Of a stretch of DNA of 64,000 bases, positions 10,494 through 22,070 are shown in pieces (the first letter of the stretch is position 1; each line of letters opens with the position of its first letter). The notes below the pieces were generated by a model. The model was not told the origin of the DNA. It saw only the letters and a program-made list of their open reading frames with translations, and made no database searches. The translations under genes and the position numbers were made by a program. This DNA is from Lasiodiplodia sp. COLG20 (Eukaryota; Ascomycota; Dothideomycetes; Botryosphaeriales; Botryosphaeriaceae). Location of the stretch: contig VNWV01000008.1 in the NCBI GenBank assembly GCA_009801085.1, positions 186,001 to 250,000 of the forward strand, written 5' to 3'.

Positions 10494-13400
10494 ATGGAGG
10501 AACGGGAGCATTTCCTAAATTCTCGTCGTCCGGACGACTTCGTTCGGATAAGTCTCGACAGCAATCACGAAAACGTTGCGTTGCCCGCTAGCGCTGACGC
10601 CCCTCAACACGTTCCTCGATTCGACCTCGATAATACCGCCGCAAGGAGTTCAGTCAGCAGAGCGCATTCCACTAAGCCACAAACGAGGGTTTCGAATTAT
10701 GCTCTGAATGATGACGAAAACTCTTCGGAAAACGGTCAAAACCAACACTCCCCACTTTTAGGTGTGGCTGCTGTGAGACGTGAAAATGATCCTCACAGCC
10801 AGCACGACTCAACAGTCGCACTTCATTCAGGAAGCGCGCCTGATAAGACTCCTCAGCAAAAGTTCGAAATGGTTAATGGTAGCGATACTTGGGTGAACCA
10901 ACCAAGATGGGTACCCTTCTATCTGCGAGCGCCGTTCTTGTTTAGCCAAGCTTTCGTATTTGCCCTAATGATTGCAGCACTGGAGGCTCTTTACTATGTA
11001 TCAGAACGGGACAAAGGGTTGACCACAACGTCACAAAACTTGCATTACTTATGGACTTACGGTCCCACGTTTGGTATGTAGCCTACCTGGCATTCTTACT
11101 TGGTTAAGGCGTTGTTTTATTGTATCTGACATACCTACAGTACTCACCATCCTGGCTGCTCTCTGGGCGCAAGTCGAGTATCGAACGAAGCAGCTCATGC
11201 CATGGGCGTTGATGAGCCTGGGAAAACCATCTACAAAAAGCCCTTTGCTGCTTAACTATCTGATGTCGACAAATCCGGAGTCTTTGTTACGATCAATTAA
11301 GAGCCGCCATTTTCCAGTTAGTATCGGGATATCGGGGTCCTTACTCTTGCGGCTTCTGATCGTCTTCTCCACTGGACTTTTAAGCTTGGAGTACAGACCA
11401 ATCACCCATGACAAAGAGGTTATTGTCCTTGACAGCCTGGATCTGGGGAAACAGGTGGAACCTGTCATAGGTACTCCACAACAACCTGTTGATACTGCCT
11501 TGTATTTCTGGGGTACTAGAGCTCACGACTTACCACTTCCTCGCGGCGTAACTTCTGAATTTGCAGTCCAGACTTTTAAACTCTCTGAAGGTGGTGCGTA
11601 GTACTGAGTCATCCAAAGTTGGGTTGGAGCTAACATCTCACAGGTTCCTACGACACCGTAGCAGCTGATGTCCAAGTCTTTCAGTCCAGACTAGAAAACT
11701 GTGAGACTTTCAATTTCGAATACTCATTTTCAAACAGTCCTCCCGACAACGATACTGCCTTGGAGTCGGTACTTCCTGATCGCTATCAAGATATGTTCAA
11801 GCAGTGGTGCTTTTCGTCTCGAAAATCGGCGTTTGGAGCATTCAACCCCACAGCCGAATCTTTAGCAGCTCAAGGCACATTCTTTTTTCTGAAAAGTCAG
11901 ATGGACATCCTTTACGAATGCTCGAACGAGACGTTTGTGGAGAGACCAGGCCTGGAACATCGTCTACTTATTGGCTTGGAAACCGGCTACCCAGAAAAGA
12001 ACAGAAGGATCTCTGGTGCCTTATGCGAACCTACATATTCGCTCACACGTCGGATAGTCACAAACGTCACAGATGTTTCGCGAAGTGAAGATCTTCTTCG
12101 CGTCCCGACGACGGCGAACGAAGTACTGGACCTCGGAACACAGCCAAGCAACATCACTCAGGGCATTTTGGACAGCATTCAGTATGAGCTGAGCACATAC
12201 AATACTGCCATAACCGGCATCTTTGATCGATATCAATGGTATAATTTGCTGAATTTAACAGAGCCTAGAAGGACCATGTCAGATTGGGCAAACACGACTC
12301 TGGTCACAGAAATTTCACAAAAGGTTTGGCCTGCCCTTGCGGCCTTTTCTGTGCGAATGGAGCGCGTGAACGCATCAAATCAGACCTTGCAGGGAACCGC
12401 CACGTCGGCCAAAAGTCGGCTTTGCATCCAAGAGCTATCCTTGCGGCTAATGGAAGCTCTTCTCGCTTTGCTTGCGCTATTGAGCATTTCACTGTACCTC
12501 CTTTTCCCCGGTGTCCTTTACCGCGATCCTGGCCCGGTCGGCTCTCATGCTTTGATTTTAGCAAAGAGCCAGCCTCTCAGAAGCATTCTCGTGGATGGAG
12601 GACTCGCATCCAATGAAACTCTCCAGTCCCGCCTTCGTGGATATACGGCCTCTTTTTCGACTCCGAGAACAGTAAACGATCCAACCGTTGCTGTCACACC
12701 CACAACAGGAGACACGTCGGATGATACTACGCCGTCCCAGCCCACCAAGGATAACACCGATCAGGCAAAGTGGTGGCAGCCCCTTACTGGAAGCACGTGG
12801 TTCCGAATCGCCCTCTTCGCAACAACAGTAGCTGTTATTGTCGTGCTCGAAGTTCTGTTTCAGATATCAAAAAAGCACCATGGAATCGCGAATGTTGTCC
12901 TCGACGGATATCAGAAATACACTTGGACTTACATTCCAACACTGGTCATGGCACTGATCGGGTTGACTTTCGCCGCAGCGGACGCCACGGCTAGGTTGCT
13001 GCATCCGTTCCAACTACTCCGAAGAGGAAACGTAGCCTTCAAGGAAATGTTGTACGATCCAGCCTCCCAGCTGACACTGGCAGCAATAGTTCACGCTGCG
13101 AGGAAACGCCATATCGCGCTCCTGGCATCCATGCTCACCGCGCTGATGGCGCCATTCCTGACCATCGTCACCAGCGGCCTATACACCCCCACCCCAGTCC
13201 CGTGGCGCCACGACATCGCACTGGACGTCACAGGCTGGTTCCACATCGGCGACGGCAAAGTGCGCGACGTCAGCCTCGGCGGCGACTACGACTTCCTCTC
13301 CCTGATCGAGCACACCAACCTGACCTACCCGCAATGGACGCACGGCGCGTACGCCTTCTCGACCTTCAACCCCGCCACCATCCACGGCAGCAATAACAAC

Positions 13401-14618
13401 GACACCGCCCTCACCCTGGCCGCTACCCGCCTCCCCGCCACCCGCGCCAACATGAACTGCACCCTAACCCACTACTTCCCCCACCTCAACGACTCCGCCC
13501 GCACGCAGGACATCCTCGTCGAACCCCCCGCGGGCTGCCACCCGCCTCCCCTCACCACCTCTTCCTCCTCCACCCCCTCCTCGTCCTCCTCCTCCACCGA
13601 CCGCCAACTCCGCTTCTCCCTCGCCTCCCCACCCAGCACCATCGACGCCGCCGGCAACTTCGTCAACGACCTGACCGAATACGGCATGCTCTACTCCTCC
13701 AACATCACCTCCGAAGTCCTCATCCCGGCGGCCGTCTGCGGCGACGGCCGCAGCCACTTCTGGTACCTGTCCGGCCACCGCCGGGCGAACGGCACGCACG
13801 ACAATCTCGCGTTGCTGCACTGCAACCCCTACATCGAAGCGCTCGTCGTGGCGGCGAACTTCTCGATGCCGGGGGTCGAAGTCGTCGTTGGGGACGGGGA
13901 CGAGGGAGTGGTGGTGCCGGATGAGGACTCAGCGGTTTTCATGTCCGCGGCGCCGAACGCGACGGCGAGGCCGTGGAATGATGTGGGGCAGTTTTTGTCG
14001 CTGCTGGTTAATGGGACGGGGGGGATGCCGTTGAGGGAGTTTGTGGGGAGGGAGAAGGTGGGGGCGTTTAGGGGGAGGGTGGAGGAGCTGTATGGGATTT
14101 ATGTCGCACAGGTGCTACATACGTATTATCGCCGGAGCACGGTAGATGGTGATGCCGGAGATGATGTCGCGGGGGATGACGGGGCTGCGGCGCGGTTTGC
14201 TGCGGAGCCGATTAATGGTACGGTGGTGGACGGCGCGCGGCTGCGGCTGGTGCAGAATGCGGTGTCGACGCGGATACTGGAGGGGCTGTTGGCGGCGATG
14301 CTGGTGTGTGGTGTCTTAGCGTGTGTGTTGGAGGGGAAGACACGCATTTTGCCCAAGGATCCGGGGAGTATTGCGGCAAAGATGAGCTTGCTTGCTGATG
14401 GGGAGGTGTGGCGGGATAGGGAGGTGGTGGAGGAGATGAGGGAGGAAGAGCGAGGGGAGAGGAGGAGAGAAGAGCTTTTCAGGGGGTGGGCGTTTAGGAT
14501 GGGGCTGTGGGGTGAGGGGGAGGAGGGTGCGGGTGGAGGAAATGCGGAGGTTGGGAAGAGGAGGTTTGGGGTTGATGCTACGAGGGTGTATGTCGATAAT
14601 GGGTCTTCCGGTGTTTAA
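10494..14618 (+). CDS. DUF3433 multi-pass membrane protein (two repeat units)
   Basis: Large integral membrane protein of 1335 aa in three exons: 10494-11073, 11141-11593 and 11644-14618, all junctions in phase. The ATG at 10494 follows a stop-containing upstream stretch. The N-terminal ~140 aa are hydrophilic. Two similar halves follow. Each begins with a WxP/WxR segment and a membrane helix (FLFSQAFVFALMIAALEALY in half one, WFRIALFATTVAVIVVLEVL in half two), then a Y-x-W-T-Y-x-P motif and an L-M-P-W or LLHPFQ motif, as in DUF3433. Further helices include LRLMEALLALLALLSISLYL and a final one near residues 1220-1245. Many N-x-S/T sites lie in the large loops. Function is unknown. Base composition changes sharply inside exon 3 (see findings). 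Confidence 0.83.
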
Positions 14619-14851
14619 CGCTTACTTTCTAACTTTTCTTTCTTATTGTATACCTATATTTTCGTGTGCTGTAGCCCGACCAATTCAACTCCCGTGGCTA
14701 TTTGGATAGCTTTAGCCGCTATCTAATTTGTTATGTTTGTCGCCTAACTGGCATACTGCACCATAGTCACACAATATTGCAATACTAAGATCTATTATTC
14801 ATGCATAGCTTTCCAGTGCTAGAAGCTGTGATTATTGAAAGCTAAAGCACA

Positions 14852-15868
14852 TTAATTGCCCTCATCAACACGGTCCAGCGCCTTAACCTTCTTTTTATTC
14901 CCATGGTGTTGATCTGTTCGTGATCTTTTCCTAGCTCTAGTTACAAGTTTTGTCGTATCTGGGACCTTGAAATTGTCAAGATCGTCGCCTGCGTTCACGT
15001 TGAAACTTCCAATGTCTTTATCATTTTGATCTCCTGGAATTGGATCGTCACCCTCTGTGTCTGGTTCCGTGTCGCCATCCTTTTGCTGACAGTCAGCATA
15101 ATGATGTGGCGGCTGCTCTGGTCTGGGAAGAATCTCTTCTTTGAGAGGTGGGTATTCCCATTGGATTGAGTTGTCTTTTGCTGCCAACAAGTGCAGCCAC
15201 CACAACGCCAAATTCACCGTGAGAGAGGTATTGTTGCCTTCTTCTTGAGCCCAGGTGACCGTGGCAAACTCTAAACATCCTGTCTGATCGGTTTGATTGA
15301 ATTTCTGGTCAACAGTGACCGGGCCATTCTCCCTCGGTGCGTCAGTATGAGGTCCAATACGAACAACCACAAGCTCTTTATCAGTTATCAGGTAGCCATA
15401 ACGTGCGTGGGCCTTGGAGCAATAGGAGAAGATCTGAGCCAATGGTTTGAACCAGTTTGGTCGTCCGCTCGGAGGGAATCTGGTTGAACCTTCTCTAATC
15501 TCACTTGACCTCCATCCCGTGCTGATTTTGGTATCTCCTGGCATGATACTCTCTGGAGCAGCATGTCGCCCGGGTTTCCACGACTTGTCCTTGTTGACCG
15601 CCGCCCAATCCGGATAGAACGGGCGAGACCCGCTGCCACTTCCAAGCGGCTGTGCCCAACAGCCGAGGACCATGTAGATGCGAGATTCACGACCAAGGAC
15701 TTCTTGAGTTTCCTTGAGCGCTTCGCATACGACTCTTGCATTCCAGTCCTTGATGACGCTCTGCACCGAAGCTTCGTTCCAGACTTCCTCAAACAAAGAG
15801 TCTGTCTCTGCGAAGTCGGGACGACGACGACGTTTGTTTTGCAGGAGCTGTGGGTACATCTCAGACAA
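14852..15868 (-). CDS. PD-(D/E)XK-nuclease-like fungal protein
   Basis: Single-exon 338-aa protein with no signal peptide. Residues about 60-180 look like a restriction-endonuclease fold: a strand (YMVLGCWAQP), then FYPDWAAV with P86-D87, then MPGDTKIST giving D112-x-K114, an amphipathic helix with a glutamine (PLAQIFSYC), and a closing hairpin (RYGYLITDKELVVVRIG). That order (PD...DxK...Q helix) matches PD-(D/E)XK nucleases; the assignment is my inference. The C-terminal ~90 aa are acidic, then strongly basic (RARKRSR, NKKKVK), suggesting nuclear targeting. It lies head to head with the kinase-like gene at 16805. An extra upstream exon cannot be ruled out. Confidence 0.6.
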   Translation of the reverse strand: MSEMYPQLLQNKRRRRPDFAETDSLFEEVWNEASVQSVIKDWNARVVCEALKETQEVLGRESRIYMVLGCWAQPLGSGSGSRPFYPDWAAVNKDKSWKPGRHAAPESIMPGDTKISTGWRSSEIREGSTRFPPSGRPNWFKPLAQIFSYCSKAHARYGYLITDKELVVVRIGPHTDAPRENGPVTVDQKFNQTDQTGCLEFATVTWAQEEGNNTSLTVNLALWWLHLLAAKDNSIQWEYPPLKEEILPRPEQPPHHYADCQQKDGDTEPDTEGDDPIPGDQNDKDIGSFNVNAGDDLDNFKVPDTTKLVTRARKRSRTDQHHGNKKKVKALDRVDEGN

Positions 15869-16205
15869 AGTGACACGATCGAATTCTTCCCATCTTTTTA
15901 TCCAAACCGGGGCTGTGTATGCGGAGTTCTCGGTGTTTCGTTTGCTTTTGTGTCAGACTACTGCCTTATTTTTTGCCTTACTTTCAACTCCGCGTCTATT
16001 TGCCGTATATCTCGTGTTCTTTCTTCAACACCAAGGCAGATACCCTGTATGTCTCACCACCAAGGCGTGATCCAGTCATTTTACTTTCAGGCGCGTGCGT
16101 AAGCAACTGGTGTATATAAACAGGTAGTTTCTACTCATTCTGCTCTTCAGCAGCGTGCAATTCAATCTCCTCACGTTGTTCAACATTTTGCTTTTCCGGT
16201 TTCGT

Positions 16206-16218
16206 CCGTCTGAGACGG
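16206..16218. repeat. Inverted repeat CCGTCT-G-AGACGG
   Basis: Perfect 6-bp arms with a one-base spacer in a divergent promoter. CGG/CCG-ended palindromes are typical of Zn2Cys6 transcription-factor sites, but no factor can be named. Confidence 0.45.
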
Positions 16219-16284
16219 GAGCGCTGTCGCGCGCGGAAATGGAGGGATTCGGGGTTGTGAGATACTCGAGAAGCGACATTGGGA

Positions 16285-16304
16285 GTTCCGAAAGCGACCG
16301 GAAC
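16285..16304. repeat. Inverted repeat GTTCCG-N8-CGGAAC
   Basis: Perfect 6-bp arms 8 bp apart, about 70 bp from the previous palindrome and in the same divergent promoter. It has the geometry of a binuclear-cluster regulator site; this is inference only. Confidence 0.4.
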
Positions 16305-16804
16305 CCTGCGGGGGAACGGCGTGTACGTCGGGTATAGTGCTGCGAAGCTCGGCGCCTGCCCTATTTAATCTCCCAAGTCAGCAAGTCAGAAGACGGAGCT
16401 ACATATAGTTAAACAGACCACAATGCTCCAATGTTGGTGCCTCACGTTGTAAGGCTGCACAGGCTGAAGGAAGGAATGTATTGCATGTCGTTAAGGCTAT
16501 TGCTGTGCCGCACGGCACTGAGCATGCGGGCGGGCGACGATCTGCGAATATAGACTGTTGTAGGTAAAAGCACGCGAATTGGCCGGCATTGAAACGAGAC
16601 ATGTCCAATCATGGGGCGGTTTTGGCGTAAAGTGGGTAGACCTTCCTTATTGGACTGCGCGAAATGGATCCGCGGGCGTTTACGTCGCTCACATGATGCT
16701 TTGTCACCGTGCCGCATGTCGCCCCGCCCAACCTCCCTTAATGTGCTATACGCCACATATATCTCAACACCAAGACACATCACCCAGAACACAGATTCAA
16801 GGCC

Positions 16805-17885
16805 ATGAGAGATGAGGAGGAATTGGCCTCGGATCATGAGACAATGCCTCGGAAGCGCCGTTCACGAAGGCACGCCCCCCGGCAGATGCCGATCGTGAGG
16901 GCTGATCCACAACAAAACGAACTGTTACCTTGTGGATGCGAGGGTCCGAAGATGCATCCATACAATGACCACAACCCGAAAATTGAATTCGAAGAACGGC
17001 TAGGGGAGTACGACATGTCGGATTCCAGTGGGTCAGAAGGATACGTCTTCAAAGTCAGGATCAATTCACAGCCATTCGCTCTCAAAATGGTAAATCTCTG
17101 TTCTCTTTCATATCATTTTACTTCGCTCACTAGACCACTAGTTCAAATTTTTTGATGCATTTGAAGAACGCAACAGGTTCTCACCTATCCAAAATGCGCA
17201 AATTCCCGACGATCAATTCGAAAGCCACAACGATCCGTTTTACGCCGAGTGCCGCGCGTATGGCCGGATCAACGAATTTTATGATAACAGCATCCCGAAA
17301 AAGTATGAAGAAATCATCCAAGAGTTTTCTGATGAAAGACCAAGTCGAAGAAAAAGGGGGATCGTTGCAGCACGGTGTTACGGTTACTTGCATCTTTCGG
17401 CCGAGCATGAAGAGTACTTGCGCGAAATCCACCACGTTGTGGAGTGGAACCGCGGGGAAAGTGATAAAGGGAAACCTATCCGAGCACTAGTCAAGCAGCT
17501 CATTGAAACAAAAGGCCCCCTTGACAAGGAAAAGCGACCAAATATACAACGAATGCGCGACGATCTGTGGACATTGCACGGGATCGGAGTCTATCCAAGG
17601 GACATTTTTGCCCGCAATTACCGGAGCGGCCTCATTCTGGACTTTGGAAGAGCATGGACTGTACCTCATTGCGCAATCCAGGTTCTGCCAAGATGGATGG
17701 TCGTGGCCGAGATAAATTATGATATGGAGAGGTTCGACATGATGATCGAAGAGCAGGAGATCAAAACATCCATCAGAGCGGTACGCGAGAGGAGGAATGT
17801 TAGGACACGATCGCAGACGTTAAGTGGGACTTCACAAGAATTCTGTGAGCTGGACGAGTCAGGGAAGAAGAGAAGGCTGGTATGA
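16805..17885 (+). CDS. FTA2-type protein-kinase-like protein
   Basis: 342-aa protein in two exons, 16805-17089 and 17142-17885, split in phase 0 by a 52-nt intron. It fits the Pezizomycotina family usually labelled kinetochore Sim4 complex subunit FTA2, which has a protein-kinase fold. LPCGCEGPKMHPYN precedes a glycine-loop-like segment (DSSGSEGYVFKVRI) and FALKM, whose lysine matches the ATP-binding Lys. YGYLHLSAEHEEYL follows. YPRDIFARNY supplies D-x4-N of a catalytic loop, and LILDFGRAW supplies DFG. All key positions of an active kinase are thus visible, though the HRD histidine is replaced. The C-terminus is basic. Island copies of this family need not be kinetochore proteins. Confidence 0.72.
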
Positions 17886-18122
17886 AGATATTGAGCAACC
17901 TGGTAGCACTACGAACATGCCACCGAATCCACCACAAGACCTAAACGTTCGATATTTCTGGTTTAAAGAATAGTTATCCTGCAGGCAGACTTAAATTATA
18001 GTACGAGGTGATTGGTTTTTAGTATTTGCTTGAAGCAATACAACATGCCCACCTCAAGGGATTTAACCCATTTCTAGAATCATGGCATTGTTCAACGTGC
18101 ACCGCGCTGTTTTTAAATTCAA

Positions 18123-21100
18123 CTATACCAAATCCACGTCCCATCCTCTCTCCTCCAGTGGAACATCCCTGAAGTCCCGAACCTTTTGACACAAGCTCGA
18201 CAGCAGGTCCTTTCTCTCACTTTCCCATGCCTGCTTTGTTTGGCCGCCCATGTACGTATAAGTTTGCGAGTCATCAGAGACATAGTCGAGGAAGATGTTG
18301 CAATGATGCTCGAATCTGCACTCCGTGCGCTTCTTGGAGCCGCTGGAGGTTCCAGAGAAGCTAAATTCTTGAACGAACCTATCTGCCTTCTTGTCAATGT
18401 AATGCAACGGATGCTCCTAACAGGTTTGTTAGAACGAGCTCATAAGCTCATCTCATACTTGGTACTTACAGCTATCAGCAGTTCCTTTGAAGGCAGCTTG
18501 GATAGAATATTGATTAGTTGAAGTTAATTCAACATATGATCAACAAGACTTGGCGTACCTCGGGCTCAACGTTATGCAAGGGCTCGCTTCGCTCTTTTGC
18601 TAGACACCCTTCAAGTTGATGCTCAAGTAGAACAACCCGACGTGCCAAGAGCTCAACTATCCGATCTTGAATAGCGCCGTTTAGCATCACAGCGTAGTCG
18701 GCACATGCCTGGTCCAGAAGTTGTGCCAATTCTTCTTGCTCATTGGTGATTTCAATGAACTCCGAATCCCACTCTTCAGATGTCTCCCGCGGTGTCTCAG
18801 CTCTACAATCGTCCTGATTCCTGTGGAAGTCTTCATGTGGACGATAGAATTCGACGCGCGGTCTCGGTCCAAAATCCCAGTGTCCTCCATCGTGTATACA
18901 ACACGTGTGTATCATTCCCCATTCCTCAAATTTCTGATAGCGGTGAAGGTCCAATACGGCTTGAGCCAATGACCTTTCCTGTCCGGAATGGCTCAGAACC
19001 AGAAACAATTCCAGTATCCATGGTATAGCCTCGAGCGCATTCTTCCAGGAGTGAAAGGAATTTTCGTCTTTCCAGAAAATGGCCCGTATGGGGGAGCATC
19101 CATCGGAGGAGCAGAGGCAGGAGCAGTTGTCCCCTTGGTTAATGTTGCCACCTGCTGATAAGAGCACAGCAGTCGCATCGAGCCAATTGGTCAAGTTCTC
19201 TTTGCCGTATAGGTCCCAGAAAGTTCTATCCATCGTAGACGTAGTGAGATGATGTAGTGCGTTCATCCCATAATTATCCTGGGTCTCCACGTCAGCTGAC
19301 TGCTCAACCAACATTCCAAGAGCATCCGCTGGTGCAGTGTGGCGACTTATAACCATCATGGGAGTATATCCTCGGTTGTTCTGCCGGTTGATGCCATCGC
19401 AAGAATACGTCAGTAGTAACCGTGCTTCATTATCGTCGCGACAAAAGTGCAACAATGAAAGGTTCTGGTAAAACGATAGTCGCTGCGTAGATCGAAGCTG
19501 GAGCAGATACTCGAGGGTTCGGTAGGGAGTATTTCTCCAAATGATGGAAAGGTCTTCTAAATAAGGCTCGCGGTGTATCATGCGAATCCAGAGGCATATT
19601 TCGAGTGCGGTCCTTGCCATTTTGGAGTTGGTTGCCATGTAGAAACCAAGAACCTTTTGAATGAAATCAGTCTGCTGACAAGATATCGCGTAGTACCACA
19701 TGCCCATGCCGGTCAGCTCGTCCCGGTGATATGGGTCTGCTCCAGCCATGAGCAACATCTTTGTGCTCTCGACAGCGCCGTAGGCTGTCGCGTACACTAG
19801 AGGGGTCATCCCATGCTGGTCTGTCGGATCTACCTCGGACGAATAGCCGGCATCGAGGAGCAGGCTGACTATACTTGGGTTGCGAACAGCAAGATGAAGA
19901 GCAGATTGACCGCGAAAGTTTTTGTTGAAGATATCGGAAGGGGGATCTGGACTGAGGATCGCTTTAACTGCATCGTAGTTGTTCATCAATACTGCAGCTT
20001 GCAGCTGAGTGGTTCCGCCGAATTCTGGCTAGGTCAGCTTTGTGAATGGGAGCTGCAGGCACTTTGCTCACCCGGATCTTCTGCCGCTAACTTAGCAATA
20101 ACGGTGATGAAGAGCACATCGGGGTATGAGAATATGTCCAGAAATCCAAAACTGAATGGCTCTGGCCATGCCATCATGGTCTCTGGCCGAAATCCTTGGG
20201 TGAAATCGAAAAAGCTGATCATGATTTTCAAAAGATGCATGTGTGGGCCTTCTCCAATCCACCTGAGGAGGCAGCTCAGAAGACTGAAACAAAATTAGCT
20301 GCATGAATTAATTGACCAGGAGAGTTACGCTTACTTATCGCTTTCCCAGGTAAAGCCATCATGTGCGAGAGTTTTCAGAAGTTCGAACTGACTACCAACG
20401 TCGGATTTCCACGGACTTCTGAGTAGAAACTGTGCACTGCTTAGTATAACATTCATGGCTTATTTTCTTCTCGGGCTTACATCTATGTAACCTTCCCCAT
20501 CTGGGTTCTGGTCCTTGGTTGAGATGACTCCACAGGAAAGGAGAATCCTCAAGTCTCGCGAAGCTTCAGAAGCCGTCAACGTCCGGGCCATGCATTTCTG
20601 AATGACTGCGAAGCCAGGAGATGTTCGCGGTACAGTTCTCAGTGGTGTTATGTTCCAGCCAATGGATGTTTGCCCATTTTCCCGGAATCCAGCTTTGAAC
20701 TTGATCAACTTGCCGAAAAGTGATAAGGTCCACTGGTACATTCGGTCTGAACAGCCACAAGCTACAAGGCAGGCATTCTGGCCGGAAACAAGCCAGCTAC
20801 GTTGATTACTGCTGATTCGATGACATGAACAACCACAAAGGCCTTGTACGCATCGGGATTTCTTCTGACTGCCCCTTGAGCGTATCTTAATATGGTAGGC
20901 GTCCAATAATATTGGAGTCTGAGCCTGATTTGTTGCGGGTGAGGGCAAAAGAGTTCCGGCTGAAGGCATTGGATTCGGAGGGCGGAGGAGTAGCTGCATG
21001 TCTTGCTGCATGGAATCGATCTTTGAATGAAGCTGCTGCATCATCATGCTACCACCCCTGTCAGACACACTCGAAGAGCAGTTTTTCACAACTTACGCAT

Positions 21101-21533
21101 TATCTTTCTCGCGCAGCAGCTGCAAAGTAGCCATCAACAGCAATAGATGGTGTAGATGTTCATTGACCTCGTCTTCGGAAAAATATCTCTGTATGCGAGA
21201 TTTCAGTTTGCCTGTCCGCGATGCCTTCTCCATCCCGGCTTGAAGCTCGCGTAGTCTCTTCAGCGGCGCTTCCATGCGCTCATTCATCAGGCCGATGACA
21301 TGTTGCAGATCGCTGTTCTCAACACCTTGAGCTGTTGCTTGATCGCACTGCGCACGAATGCTCTGGACGAGGGTTTGTATCGTTTCAGCCTCCTTCAGGA
21401 GCTGCTGCACGTCGGCAGGTGCATTTTTCAACGATGTGAAGAAACTGTGCATGGTTTGTGCCGCCTGGAGGGATACTGCTGGCAGAGTTACCAGGGCGGG
21501 GAGAGTCCCCAGTAAGGACACCGGATCTGCCAT
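18123..21533 (-). CDS. HeLo-like-N / ankyrin-repeat protein
   Basis: About 1032 aa in seven exons: 21533-21097, 21048-20481, 20429-20335, 20283-20072, 20024-18559, 18496-18470 (27-nt microexon) and 18416-18123. Residues 1-145 start MADPVSLLGTLPALVTLPAV and form a helical domain like the fungal STAND N-terminal / HeLo-like domain (PF17111). A Met/Gln coiled coil follows (MMMQQLHSKIDSMQQDM), then a Cys cluster (CVQGLCGCSCHR) common in such ankyrin proteins. The ankyrin region includes FRGQSALHLAVRNPSIVSLL, HGMTPLVYATAYGAVESTKM and NYGMNALHHL. There is no NACHT or NB-ARC domain. The first acceptor is ambiguous by 9 nt (21057 or 21048, both in frame); I chose the longer intron. It is head to head with HET gene 1. 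Confidence 0.75.
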
Positions 21534-22070
21534 AACAGTGATGCTTGAACGTAGTCAGATGCAATGTGAAATTCGAGTGTTACTGAAGTTCGCAAGATTG
21601 AAACGTTTAGAGCGGTTAGGCAGCCACGCGAGGCTATACGAAGAAGGCTGTGCCCCGCAATCAGCCTCGCGCCCAGAGGTCCAGGTTGTCTCCACCCCAC
21701 AATTTCTTGATCAATCGCTCTCACCTGATAAGCTTGTGAGTTTCCCTCTATGGAAGCGCGAGGCCATATAATGTGACAGTCAAGGACTATACATAGGCGC
21801 CGTAACGGCCCGAATTGTAGCCGCTCGGCTCACAGTAAGCGCGTGCGGCTTGACAAGCGATCGATCAAGCGCTTGCGTTTGCAAGCGGGATCAACAGGGA
21901 CCCCTGCACGCGGGCGGCTAAGCTCTGCTGTGCCGCAGGCGGCGGCAAGACTCATCCCCGGCCAGCGCTTAGGACTTCGAAGATAAAATGTAAACTTCTC
22001 TTGCCAGAAAAGACTCTTCAGCATCTTCTTAATCCTCATTCTTTGTCCTGCTTTGACGCATTGCCTCGAA
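21534..22070. promoter_or_regulatory. Divergent promoter, ankyrin / HET gene 1
   Basis: This 537-bp gap lies between outward-reading starts. Its centre contains a dense cluster of GCTTG/CAAGC half-sites (21848-21887), annotated separately. No coding frame is convincing. Confidence 0.6.
21848..21887. repeat. Cluster of GCTTG/CAAGC inverted repeats
   Basis: Three overlapping or adjacent palindromes occur within 40 bp: GCTTG-A-CAAGC (21848-21858), CAAGCGCTTG (21866-21875) and CGCTTGC-GTTT-GCAAGCG (21870-21887). Clustered half-sites between two divergent start codons suggest a shared regulator site. A related 9-bp-arm repeat lies in the HET gene 2 / phosphorylase promoter. Confidence 0.55.

Larger units (their letters stand above)
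15869..16804. promoter_or_regulatory. Divergent promoter, nuclease-like / kinase-like
   Basis: This 936-bp gap lies between two outward-reading starts. It contains two perfect inverted repeats rich in CGG/CCG (16206-16218 and 16285-16304), listed separately. No convincing coding frame is present. Confidence 0.55.
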
